Source: Halorubrum salinarum (GTDB taxonomy: Archaea > Halobacteriota > Halobacteria > Halobacteriales > Haloferacaceae). From it: a DNA stretch of 64,000 nucleotides. The first letter of the stretch is position 1, and each line of letters opens with the position of its first letter. The DNA lies in the NCBI RefSeq assembly GCF_013267195.1, contig NZ_CP053941.1, forward strand, positions 2,418,001 to 2,482,000, written 5' to 3'. The notes beneath the pieces were generated by a model. That model worked only from the letters and a program-made list of their open reading frames with translations. It was not told the origin of the DNA and ran no database searches. Of this stretch, positions 34,134 to 42,197 are shown in pieces. The position numbers were made by a program, and so were the translations under genes.

Positions 34134-36026
34134 ATGACCGACGACACCGGCGACGACGCCGGCGACGATTCTAGCGAGAACGACGCTGACGACCTCTCGA
34201 TAGACCGCTTCCACGAGGCGCTCGAAGCCGAGGAGCGCCCGGTCGCGACCGCGAGCGAGGTCGCCCGCCGGCTCGGCACGACCCAGGCCGCCGCCCGCGA
34301 CGCGCTGGCCGCGCTCGTCGACCGCGGCGACGTGGACCGGCTGGACGTCGAGGCCGACCCCGTGGTCTTCTACCCGCGCGACTGGGGCGCGCTGGCGAGC
34401 CGCGAGCGCGTCGTAGTCTTCCCGAAGCGCCGCGAGATCGTCGTCGACCGCCCAACGCAGTACACCCGCGCGCGGCTCTCGCAGTTCGCGAACCTCGTCG
34501 ACACCACCGGCACCGAACCGGGAACACGCGGGTACCTCTATCGGGTCCGGCAGGAGGACGTGTGGGCCGCGCCGTTCGACGACGCCGACGGGCTCGTGGG
34601 GGCGCTCCGCTCGGTGCTGCCCCGCCGGTACGACCACCTCGAAGACTGGGTGCGCGACCAGTGGCGGCGCGCGCACCGCTTCCGGCTGTACACCCACGAG
34701 GACGAGTACGTCGTCCTCGAAGCCGCCTCCGAGAACCTGATGGGGAACGTCGCCGACCAGCACCTCGACGACGACCACCTCCGCGCGCCCATCTCGGACA
34801 CGGAGGCGTGGGTCAACGAGGCGGCGGTCGCGGCGGTCAAGCGCGCGCTCTACGACGCCGGCTACCCCGTCGAGGACGACCGCGACCTAGAGACGGGCGA
34901 CCCCGTCGAGATCGAACTCACGACCGACCTCCGCGATTACCAGGAAACGTGGGTGGAGACGTTCCTCGACCGCAAGTCCGGGGTGTACGTCGGGCCGCCG
35001 GGCTCCGGGAAGACCGTCGCCGCGATCGCGACGATCGCCGCGGTCGGGGGCGAGACCCTCATTTTGGTCCCCTCGCGAGAGCTCGCCGAGCAGTGGCGCG
35101 AGGAGCTGCTCGACCACTCCACCGTCGATCCCGCCGACATCGGACTCTACCACGGCGGGACGAAGGACGTCCGCCCCGTGACGATCGCGACCTACCAGAT
35201 CGCCGGGATGGACCGTCACCGCAGCCTCTTCGACTCCCGCGAGTGGGGGCTGATCTGCTTCGACGAGGCGCACCACATCACCGCCCCCGTCTTCTCCCGC
35301 TCGGCCGAGCTACAGGCGAAACACCGGCTCGGGCTCTCGGCGACCCCCGTCAGCGAGACCGGCAGCGAGGAGGAGATATACACCCTGATCGGGCAGCCGA
35401 TCGGCGCCGACTGGGACGCGCTGTTCGAGGCGGGCTTCGTCCAGGAGCCCGAGGTCGAGATCCGTTACGTCCCGTGGCGCGACGAGATGGCCCGCAACGA
35501 GTACGCGGCCGCGGACGGCCGGGAGCGCAGACGCCTCGCCGCCGAGAACCCCGCGAAGATTGAGGAGATCCGCTACCTGCTCGCCGCCCACCGCGACAAG
35601 AAGGCGCTCGTCTTCGTCGAGTACCTCGACCAGGGCGAGGCGATCGCCGACGCGCTCGGCGTCCCCTTCGTCAGCGGCGAGACGCCGCACCACGAGCGCG
35701 CGGAGCTGTTCCGCCGGTTCCGGGCCGAGCGGGAGGATGACGGATCGGGAGGCGACGACGGCGACCTCGCCGCGCTCGTCGTCTCCCGCGTCGGCGACGA
35801 GGGGATCGACCTCCCGAACGCCGAACTCGCGGTCGTCGCGAGCGGGCTCGGGGGGTCCCGGCGACAGGGCTCACAGCGCGCCGGTCGGACGATGCGCCCC
35901 TCCGGCTCCGCGCTCGTCTACGTCCTCGCGACGCGGGGATCGAGCGAGGAGGAGTTCGCCCAGCGGCAGATGCGGCACCTCGGCCGGAAGGGCGTCCGCG
36001 TCCGCGAGACGAACGTCGCCGAGTGA
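34134..36026 (+). CDS. XPB/Rad25-like helicase with N-terminal winged-helix-type domain
   Basis: 630 residues. Residues about 20-80 form a winged-helix-like domain (FHEALEAEERPVATASEVAR RLG region), followed by about 190 residues of unassigned sequence. Helicase core: LRDYQETWVETF, Walker A GPPGSGKTVAA near 287, DEAHH near 380, LGLSATPVSE, VVSRVGDEGIDLPNAELAV, QGSQRAGRTMRPSG. It is a different subgroup from the helicase at 17991, with DEAHH and the extra N-terminus. GTG 34131 is possible; ATG 34134 is used. Probable DNA repair or transcription role. Confidence 0.87.
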   Translation: MTDDTGDDAGDDSSENDADDLSIDRFHEALEAEERPVATASEVARRLGTTQAAARDALAALVDRGDVDRLDVEADPVVFYPRDWGALASRERVVVFPKRREIVVDRPTQYTRARLSQFANLVDTTGTEPGTRGYLYRVRQEDVWAAPFDDADGLVGALRSVLPRRYDHLEDWVRDQWRRAHRFRLYTHEDEYVVLEAASENLMGNVADQHLDDDHLRAPISDTEAWVNEAAVAAVKRALYDAGYPVEDDRDLETGDPVEIELTTDLRDYQETWVETFLDRKSGVYVGPPGSGKTVAAIATIAAVGGETLILVPSRELAEQWREELLDHSTVDPADIGLYHGGTKDVRPVTIATYQIAGMDRHRSLFDSREWGLICFDEAHHITAPVFSRSAELQAKHRLGLSATPVSETGSEEEIYTLIGQPIGADWDALFEAGFVQEPEVEIRYVPWRDEMARNEYAAADGRERRRLAAENPAKIEEIRYLLAAHRDKKALVFVEYLDQGEAIADALGVPFVSGETPHHERAELFRRFRAEREDDGSGGDDGDLAALVVSRVGDEGIDLPNAELAVVASGLGGSRRQGSQRAGRTMRPSGSALVYVLATRGSSEEEFAQRQMRHLGRKGVRVRETNVAE

Positions 36027-36101
36027 GCGGACGCACCGCCTCCGGTCGCGCGCTCCCCGTCGCGTCGAAGGCTTCAACACCCGCTCGGTCGAGTTCGCGG
36101 T

Positions 36102-37808
36102 ATGGACGCGGACGATCCCGCCGACGAGACGCACCCGACCGTCGCCGAGGCGGTCGTCGACGCCATGCTCGACCGCGGCGTCGACACCGTCTTCGGTATC
36201 CCCGGCAAGCAGACCCTCCCGCTTAACCGGGCGCTCGCCGACCGCGACGCGCGGTTCGTCGTCGCTCGCCACGAGACGGCCGTTCCGCACGAGGCGTGGG
36301 GGTACGCCGAGACGAGCGAGCCGGGCGCGATGGCGGCCACCTGCGTCGTCCCCGGGCCCGGCGACACGAACGCGATGAACGGGCTGAAGAACGCCCTGAA
36401 CGACTGCGTCCCGCTGCTCCACCTCGCCGTGGAGACCGAGCGGTCGGTCCGCGGCGGCGACGGCATCCACGAGACGCCGCCCGAGACGTACGACACCGTC
36501 GTCAAGGAGAACGTCCTCGTCGACTCGCCCGCCGGCGCGGTCCCGGCGGTCGTCGAGGCGATCCGCACCGCGCGCGAACACCCGCAGGGACCGGTTCGCG
36601 TCGGGATCCCGAAAGACGTGCTCGCGGGCCGAACCCCCCAACCGGCCGTCGGCGACCGCGACCCCTCGCGGCCGCCGACCGCTCCCCCGGACGCGGTGCG
36701 AGACGCCGCGGACCGCTTGGCCGACGCGGCGTCGCCGGTCGTCCTCGCCGGCGGCGGGGTCAGGCGCTCGGGCGCGAGCGAGGCGCTCCGCTCGGTCGCC
36801 GAGAGTCTGGACGCTCCCGTCGTGACGACGTACAAGGGGAAGGGGACGCTGCCCGAGACGCACCCCCTTTCGGCCGGCGTCCTCTGCGGCGGCGCGAGCG
36901 CGGACCTCCGCGACCTGCTCGCCGGCGCGGACGTGGGCCTCGTCGTCGGCTCCGACCTCGACGCGGTCGCGACCGCCTCGTGGTCCGTTTCCATGCCGGA
37001 GACGCTGATCCACGTCACGCTCGACGGCGACGACGTGGGGTTCGGCTACGACGCCGACCTCGGCGTCGTCGCCGACGCCGACCGCTTCCTGCGCGACCTC
37101 GACGGCGCGCTCGACGAGGAGTCACCGCCGGCCCGCGAGCGCTCCGGCGCCGCGCGCGCCGAGGCCGTCCGCGCGGCCGACCGCGATCGGTTCGAAGCGC
37201 TCTCCGAGGACAGCGGTTCCGACGATCCGCTCCGGTCCGTCGAGGTGCTCTCCGCGGTGCGCGACGCGATGCCCGAGGACGCGGTCGTCACCGCCGACGC
37301 GGGCGGGTTCCGGCTGTGGACGCTCGTCTCCTTCCCCGCCGCGGGGCCGCGGTCGTACGTCAATCCCGGCTCGTGGGCGACGATGGGGACCGGACTCCCC
37401 TCGGCGATCGGGGCCAAGCTGGCGAACCCGGAGCGCGATGTCGTCGCGCTCACCGGCGACGGGGGGCTCATGATGTGCGTCCACGAGCTCCACACCCTGG
37501 CGAGCGAGGGGATCGACGTGACCGTCGTCGCGCTCAACAACGACGACTACGCGATCATCAGCGAGGAGGCGGAGCGCTCCTACGAGTTCCCCGAGGGGAG
37601 CTACGGCTGGGCGGAGACCGGCCTCGACCTCGTCGCGGTCGCGTCCGGGATGGGACTGCCCGCCGAGCGCGTCCGCGAGCGCGACGCGGTCGGCGACGCC
37701 GTCGAGCGCGCCCGGAGTCGGGAGGGGCCGGCGCTCGTGGAGGTCGTCACCGATCCGGGCGAACCGCAGGCAAGCGAGTGGATGACCGGGCCCCGCCCGG
37801 GCGAGTAG
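36102..37808 (+). CDS. Thiamine diphosphate-dependent enzyme (acetolactate synthase-like)
   Basis: 568 residues. PYR domain near 1-170 with the activating Glu in RHETAVPHEA (about 52), central domain near 190-330, and the PP domain with ALTGDGGLMMCVHE...NN (about 440-475), the metal and diphosphate site. It matches the ALS/benzoylformate decarboxylase group. The haloarchaeal group is usually annotated 'thiamine pyrophosphate-binding protein' with unknown substrate. No small regulatory subunit is adjacent, which argues against the housekeeping ilvB. Confidence 0.85.
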   Translation: MDADDPADETHPTVAEAVVDAMLDRGVDTVFGIPGKQTLPLNRALADRDARFVVARHETAVPHEAWGYAETSEPGAMAATCVVPGPGDTNAMNGLKNALNDCVPLLHLAVETERSVRGGDGIHETPPETYDTVVKENVLVDSPAGAVPAVVEAIRTAREHPQGPVRVGIPKDVLAGRTPQPAVGDRDPSRPPTAPPDAVRDAADRLADAASPVVLAGGGVRRSGASEALRSVAESLDAPVVTTYKGKGTLPETHPLSAGVLCGGASADLRDLLAGADVGLVVGSDLDAVATASWSVSMPETLIHVTLDGDDVGFGYDADLGVVADADRFLRDLDGALDEESPPARERSGAARAEAVRAADRDRFEALSEDSGSDDPLRSVEVLSAVRDAMPEDAVVTADAGGFRLWTLVSFPAAGPRSYVNPGSWATMGTGLPSAIGAKLANPERDVVALTGDGGLMMCVHELHTLASEGIDVTVVALNNDDYAIISEEAERSYEFPEGSYGWAETGLDLVAVASGMGLPAERVRERDAVGDAVERARSREGPALVEVVTDPGEPQASEWMTGPRPGE

Positions 37809-37880
37809 CCGCTCCGTTTCACGCTCGGCGTTTCCGAGATCTGAAGCGAACTATATCAGGGTCTGCTCCCGACTGCGCGT

Positions 37881-38372
37881 ATGCGCAACCCGTGGGTCCA
37901 CGACGACGTGCCGGACGACGCCGGCGGCGGATACGACGGTCCCGTCCGCCTGCTGGCGCTGCTCGTGTGGGGGTCGCTGGCCCTCCTCGTCGGCGGGTTC
38001 GTCCTCCTCTCCGGAGCGGGCGTCATAGACCTCGCCGACGGCGGATCGGTGGGCGCGGTCGTCACGGGGGTCGTCGCCGCGCTCGCGCTCGCGCTGGCGC
38101 TCCCGGTCCTGTTGAAGCTGCTCGCGATCTCGCGGGCGCTCGCGCTCCTCGCCTTCCTCGGGACCGGCGCGACCGTCGGCCGGTTCGTGATCGCCCGCGA
38201 ACCGGAGCAGTTCCGGGCCCTGCTCGACGCGCGGGACGCCCTCGCCGAGAACGCCGACTCGATCGGCGGCCTCTTCGACGTCGTCGACTCGATGTCGCCC
38301 GCGGCGGTCGACGCCGGGACGGCGGTGGTCGACGCCGCGGTGACCGCCCTCGTCGCGGTCCCGGCGGCGTGA
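37881..38372 (+). CDS. Haloarchaeal membrane protein
   Basis: 163 residues; about four hydrophobic segments between 22 and 105, then an amphipathic region of about 50 residues. An ATATCAGG-type AT-rich element precedes ATG by about 30 nt. No family recognised. Confidence 0.6.
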   Translation: MRNPWVHDDVPDDAGGGYDGPVRLLALLVWGSLALLVGGFVLLSGAGVIDLADGGSVGAVVTGVVAALALALALPVLLKLLAISRALALLAFLGTGATVGRFVIAREPEQFRALLDARDALAENADSIGGLFDVVDSMSPAAVDAGTAVVDAAVTALVAVPAA

Positions 38373-38482
38373 CCGCGGCTCTCACGGTCCCCCTGTGATC
38401 CAGACGCGCTCGATCGCGTCGCCGATTTTCCCCGAATTCGCCCGGACGTGAGCCTTAACAACACTCGTTGTGAATCCCGCCC

Positions 38483-39547
38483 ATGACGCATCCGAACGAC
38501 GTCGCCGTCGGCATCGTCGGCCTCGGCGGCATCGGGTCCCACCACGCGACGAAGCTGGTCGAGCGCGGCGCGAACCTGGTCGGCGGCATGGACATCGACG
38601 CCGACACCCGCGCGCGGTTCCACGAGGAGTTCGGCCTCCCCGCGTACGAGGACGAGGCGACCCTCTACGACGAGTGCGACGCCGTGCTGGTCACCACGCC
38701 GAACCGCTTCCACGAGGAGTACGCGACCTCGGCCCTGGAAGCCGGCCTCGACGTGCTCTTGGAGAAGCCGCTGGCGCACACGGTAGCGAGCGCCGAGCGC
38801 ATCGCCGACGCCGCCCGCGACGCCGAGGGGTTCTGTACGATCGGGTTCAACAACCGGTTCGCGGAGCCGGTCCGGGTGATCAAACACTACCAGGACGAGG
38901 GGCGGTTCGGGGAGACCACGCACGTCGAGGCGAACTACGTGCGCCGGCGCGGCGTCCCCGGGCGCGGGTCGTGGTTCACCTTCTCCGACGTGGCCGGGGG
39001 CGGCGCGCTCATCGACATCGGCGTCCACGCGGTCGACCTCGCGCTCTACTTCCTCGATCACCCCGAGGTCGTCGAGGTGTCGGGCGAGACGCGTTCGGAG
39101 TTCGGCGGCCGCGACGACTACGCGTACGTCCACATGTGGGGCGACGACGCCGGACCGGAGGGCTTCGACGTCGACGACTCGGCGTCGGCGTTCATCCGCG
39201 CCGCCGATGGCTCCACGGTGTCGCTGGAGGTCGCGTGGGCGACGAACCGCCCGGCGACCGACGAGTTCGTCGTCCGGGGCACCGAGGCGGGCGCGACGTT
39301 CGACCGCGGCAGCGACGACCTCACCGTCCACGAGGCGGGCGTGGGCGGCGGCCACCACCTCACGGACGCGAGCGTGGAGACGCGCGAGGGGGACGCTCAC
39401 GCCGCGGAGCAGGCGACGTTCCTCGAAGCCGTCGCGGCGGGCGAGGCGCCCGCGATCAACACCGTCGAGGAGGGGCTCCGCGTCCAGCGCGTCATCGACG
39501 CCATCTACCGGTCCTCCGAGACCGGCGCGGCGGTCCGACTGGACTGA
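38483..39547 (+). CDS. Gfo/Idh/MocA family NAD(P)-dependent oxidoreductase
   Basis: 354 residues. Dinucleotide site VGIVGLGGIGSHH (7-19), DAVLVTTPNRFHEEY, the EKP motif in VLLEKPLAHTV (Lys near 94) and the GGGALIDIGVHAVDLALYF block near 172-190 with the catalytic His. It would oxidise a hydroxyl of a sugar, inositol or similar compound. The N-terminal sequence follows the haloarchaeal pattern of leaderless ATG after a TTAACAAC element. Confidence 0.9.
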   Translation: MTHPNDVAVGIVGLGGIGSHHATKLVERGANLVGGMDIDADTRARFHEEFGLPAYEDEATLYDECDAVLVTTPNRFHEEYATSALEAGLDVLLEKPLAHTVASAERIADAARDAEGFCTIGFNNRFAEPVRVIKHYQDEGRFGETTHVEANYVRRRGVPGRGSWFTFSDVAGGGALIDIGVHAVDLALYFLDHPEVVEVSGETRSEFGGRDDYAYVHMWGDDAGPEGFDVDDSASAFIRAADGSTVSLEVAWATNRPATDEFVVRGTEAGATFDRGSDDLTVHEAGVGGGHHLTDASVETREGDAHAAEQATFLEAVAAGEAPAINTVEEGLRVQRVIDAIYRSSETGAAVRLD

Positions 39548-39637
39548 CCGCGCCCCGATCGAACCGGTCGGCCGGCTGGCGACGGCCTCCGCGATGGGAA
39601 CCTATTCGGTGCTGGGGGTCGTTCCCGGTGACAACTC

Positions 39638-40840
39638 GTGACCAGCGATCCCGGCCCGACGCCGCCCTCCGAACGCATCACCAGCCTCGACGCCCTCCGG
39701 GGGTTCGCGCTGCTCGGCATCCTCGTCATCAACATCCGGGTGTTCTCGATGCCGGAGCAGACCCTGCTCAACCCCAACGTGTACGGCGACTTCACCGGGA
39801 TCGACTACTGGACGTGGTTCGTCGGCCACGTGTTCGCGCAGTCGAAGTTCATCACGGTCTTCTCGGCGCTGTTCGGCGCCGGCGTCCTCCTGTTCATCGA
39901 GAGCAAAGAGGAGAAGGGCCAAGACGCCGTCCGCCTCCACCTCCGCCGGACCGCGGTGCTGATCGCGATCGGACTCCTCCACGCGTACCTGCTGTGGTAC
40001 GGCGACATCCTCGTCACGTACGGGCTGACCGGGATCTTCCTGCTGTTCGTCCGCGACCTCGACGCGCGGCAACTCGCCGGGCTCGCGGGGATCTTCCTCC
40101 TCTTCGTCCCCGCGATCGAGCTGTTCGCGGCGGTGTCGATCGGCGGGGAGGCGATCGCCGGCCAGTGGATGCCCTCGGAGGCCGCGATACGGCAGCAGGT
40201 GGCCGCCTACCGCGGCGGCTGGCTCGACCAGATGAGCCACCGCGTCGACTCCTCGCTCCAGCGACAGACGAGCGGGTTCATCGGGTCGAGCTTCTGGCGG
40301 GTCGGCGGCGTCATGCTGCTCGGGATGGCGCTGTACAAGCGGGGCGTGCTGACCGGCGAGCGCTCGACCGCGTTCTACCGGCGGCTCGTCGCGGGCGGCG
40401 TCGTCGGCGTCGCGATCGTCGTCGCGGGCGTCGCCTACATCGAGGCGAACGACTGGAGCGCGGGCGCCGCGCTGTACTGGCGGCAGTTCAACTACGTCGG
40501 GAGCCTCCTCGTCGCCGGCGGCTACGTCGGCCTCGTCACGCTGTTCGTCCGGCGGCGCGGCGAGGGGCTCGTGACCCGCGCGCTCGCCGCGGTCGGCCGG
40601 ACCGCGTTCACGAACTACCTGCTCCAGACGGTGATCGCGACGACGATATTCTACGGCCACGGCCTCGGGCTGTTCGGCTCCGTCAGCCGCGTCGAGGCGA
40701 TGGGGATCGTCGTCGCCATCTGGGCGGTTCAGGTGCCGCTCTCGGTGCTCTGGCTGCGGTACTTCCGGTTCGGCCCGGTTGAGTGGGTGTGGCGGACTCT
40801 CACCTACGGGGAGGCGCAGCCGATGCGTCTCAAAGGCTGA
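39638..40840 (+). CDS. DUF418/YeiB-like membrane protein
   Basis: 400 residues, GTG start. LDALRGFALLGILVINIRVFSMP near 16-38 is the DUF418 signature. About ten transmembrane segments follow; the C-terminal RTAFTNYLLQTVIATTIFYGHGLGLFG block is also typical. Family members are probable acyl or other group transporters related to acyltransferase-3 proteins, but none is well characterised. Function inferred at family level only. Confidence 0.85.
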   Translation: MTSDPGPTPPSERITSLDALRGFALLGILVINIRVFSMPEQTLLNPNVYGDFTGIDYWTWFVGHVFAQSKFITVFSALFGAGVLLFIESKEEKGQDAVRLHLRRTAVLIAIGLLHAYLLWYGDILVTYGLTGIFLLFVRDLDARQLAGLAGIFLLFVPAIELFAAVSIGGEAIAGQWMPSEAAIRQQVAAYRGGWLDQMSHRVDSSLQRQTSGFIGSSFWRVGGVMLLGMALYKRGVLTGERSTAFYRRLVAGGVVGVAIVVAGVAYIEANDWSAGAALYWRQFNYVGSLLVAGGYVGLVTLFVRRRGEGLVTRALAAVGRTAFTNYLLQTVIATTIFYGHGLGLFGSVSRVEAMGIVVAIWAVQVPLSVLWLRYFRFGPVEWVWRTLTYGEAQPMRLKG

Positions 40841-40938
40841 CCCGCGCTGCGCCCACTCGGCGCCCCCAGCCAAGCGCGCGTTCTCCGAACTGAGACTCGC
40901 GAGGACACGTTCAACACCCGCCCGCCGAACCTCCCTCC

Positions 40939-41166
40939 ATGACCGGCTTCGACGTTCACGACCACCGCCACGAACTGAAACAGCTCCGCGACTCCGGCCG
41001 GACGAGCCTCTGGGAGAACAAGGAAGCGATGGCGTGTCCCGTGTGCGACGACGTCTTCTCGCGGCTCTTCGTCACGCGGCAGGCGGGAACGACGTTCCCC
41101 GAGAACGACGGCGCGCGGTTCTGTCTGCTCCGCGATGACGACGCGGTGTACCTGTTCAGACACTGA
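40939..41166 (+). CDS. Small zinc-ribbon-like haloarchaeal protein
   Basis: 75 residues: N-terminal DVHDHRHELKQLRDSGRTSL, then CPVCDDVFSRL, a possible metal-binding pair, and one more Cys in RFCLLRDDDAV. Related proteins are widespread in haloarchaea and I assign no function. Confidence 0.65.
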   Translation: MTGFDVHDHRHELKQLRDSGRTSLWENKEAMACPVCDDVFSRLFVTRQAGTTFPENDGARFCLLRDDDAVYLFRH

Positions 41167-41301
41167 GCGCACAGGGGATCAGTTCTGCGGAGCGTCAACC
41201 GCGTTGAAATCCCTTCCGCAGACGCTTACTCGCCTGACACGGCTGGTCGCTGAAGAGTGCGAATTGATCGCTGAGGACCTTCCCGGCTTGAGACGAACCG
41301 A

Positions 41302-41709
41302 CTACGCGCTCGCGGGGGCGCCGTCGGCATCGCCGTCATCGATGAGCGGGTAGTCGATGTGGACTTCGATGCGATCGAACGGGACGACCGGTTGTATCGC
41401 GCCGCCGGGTCCGCCCCCTTCGAGCGTAAGGATACCCAGTACTTCCAGCTGCTTCAGGTCAGAGTGGACGTCAGACACGTCCCTCTCGACGAGCCGCGCC
41501 GCTTCGCGCATGCTCTCGGGAGCTTCCTCGGCGATCGCTCGGATGAGATTCAGGCGGAGCGGCGTGAGACTGTCGACGAAGTCGTCGTAGGTTCCGAACT
41601 GGAGCGTCGCTTTTCCGCCTTGGTCGTCGTCCTCGACATCGTGGACGAACTGGAGTGCGTCCTCACGGAGCTGTTCTCGGTCGCCGACGGTGATGTGGAG
41701 TGTGGTCAT
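41302..41709 (-). CDS. HVO_A0114-type DNA-binding antitoxin-like protein
   Basis: 135 residues. Winged-helix part at about 48-100: LTPLRLNLIRAIAEEAPESMREAARLVERDVSDVHSDLKQLEVLGILTLE, with recognition helix DVSDVHSDLKQLEV; a beta wing and a VHIDYPL end follow. This type of regulator is usually paired with a TumE-like toxin, which here is the frameshifted gene 27 nt upstream. It would bind the operator at 42063-42107 and repress its own operon (inference). Intact, so it may persist as a solitary regulator. Confidence 0.75.
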   Translation of the reverse strand: MTTLHITVGDREQLREDALQFVHDVEDDDQGGKATLQFGTYDDFVDSLTPLRLNLIRAIAEEAPESMREAARLVERDVSDVHSDLKQLEVLGILTLEGGGPGGAIQPVVPFDRIEVHIDYPLIDDGDADGAPASA

Positions 41710-41736
41710 GGTTGGGGTGGGTCAGGTAGTGTTCGA

Positions 41737-42053
41737 TCAGTGCGGTCGGGGTGGGTCGCCGCCGACAACGTTCCAGTACTCGTCCGCACTCGCCCAGAAC
41801 TCGACGAGCAGCTCCTCCATTCCAGGGAACCCGACGCCGTCGAGATCGCCCGCTGCGGTGTGTGTTCGTGTCCCTTGGTATCCTCGTGGGAGTTGTCGTA
41901 CCGGACGAGCGTGAGATCGTCGAGGGTGCCCAGATGGAGGGTGTACTTCCAGCCCGAGGGGTACGTCTCGGTGTCGTCGGTCGGCCGAAGGACGACGTTC
42001 TCGACGAGGCCGGCTTCGACGTGTGTGTACTGGAAGAACGCCTCTGAGGGCAT
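41737..42053 (-). pseudogene. TumE-like toxin with a -1 frameshift
   Basis: Residues from ATG at 42053 read SEAFFQYTHVEAGLVENVV...YDNSHEDTKGHE, a TumE-family start. The family C-terminus HTAAGDLDGVGFPGMEELLVEFWASADEYWNVVGGD is read in another frame that ends at the TGA 41737-41739. The phase difference is one base, lost around 41858-41867 in the CGGTGTGTGTTCGTG stretch, which contains a GT repeat prone to slippage. An intact gene would encode about 105 residues. Stop and antitoxin start are 27 nt apart. Sequencing error remains possible. Confidence 0.72.
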
Positions 42054-42062
42054 CCCTTACGT

Positions 42063-42107
42063 GTTGGGACATCACCCAACGGCATAAGCGTTGGGCAGAA
42101 GTCCAAC
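42063..42107 (-). promoter_or_regulatory. Palindromic operator around the TATA box of the TA-like operon
   Basis: Four GTTGG-type half-sites alternate in direction: GTTGGG (42063-42068), CCCAAC (42075-42080), GTTGGG (42090-42095), CCAAC (42103-42107). The minus-strand TATA-like GCTTATGC (about 42082-42089) lies exactly between pairs, about 30-36 nt before the toxin ATG at 42053. Such placement is expected for autoregulation by the antitoxin. Confidence 0.6.
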
Positions 42108-42197
42108 ACCAAACGGGAACGTCGCCCGTCAGTGAGATCCTCAGTGAATTTTTCTTGTCCGTTAGTTACCGATCTTCAAACAACGGATCCGGCGCAG

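Noticed and set aside
41135-41353. 72-codon plus-strand frame across the spacer before the antitoxin
   Set aside because: It overlaps the previous gene and the antisense end of the antitoxin, and lacks a promoter. It is mentioned only as possible remnant.
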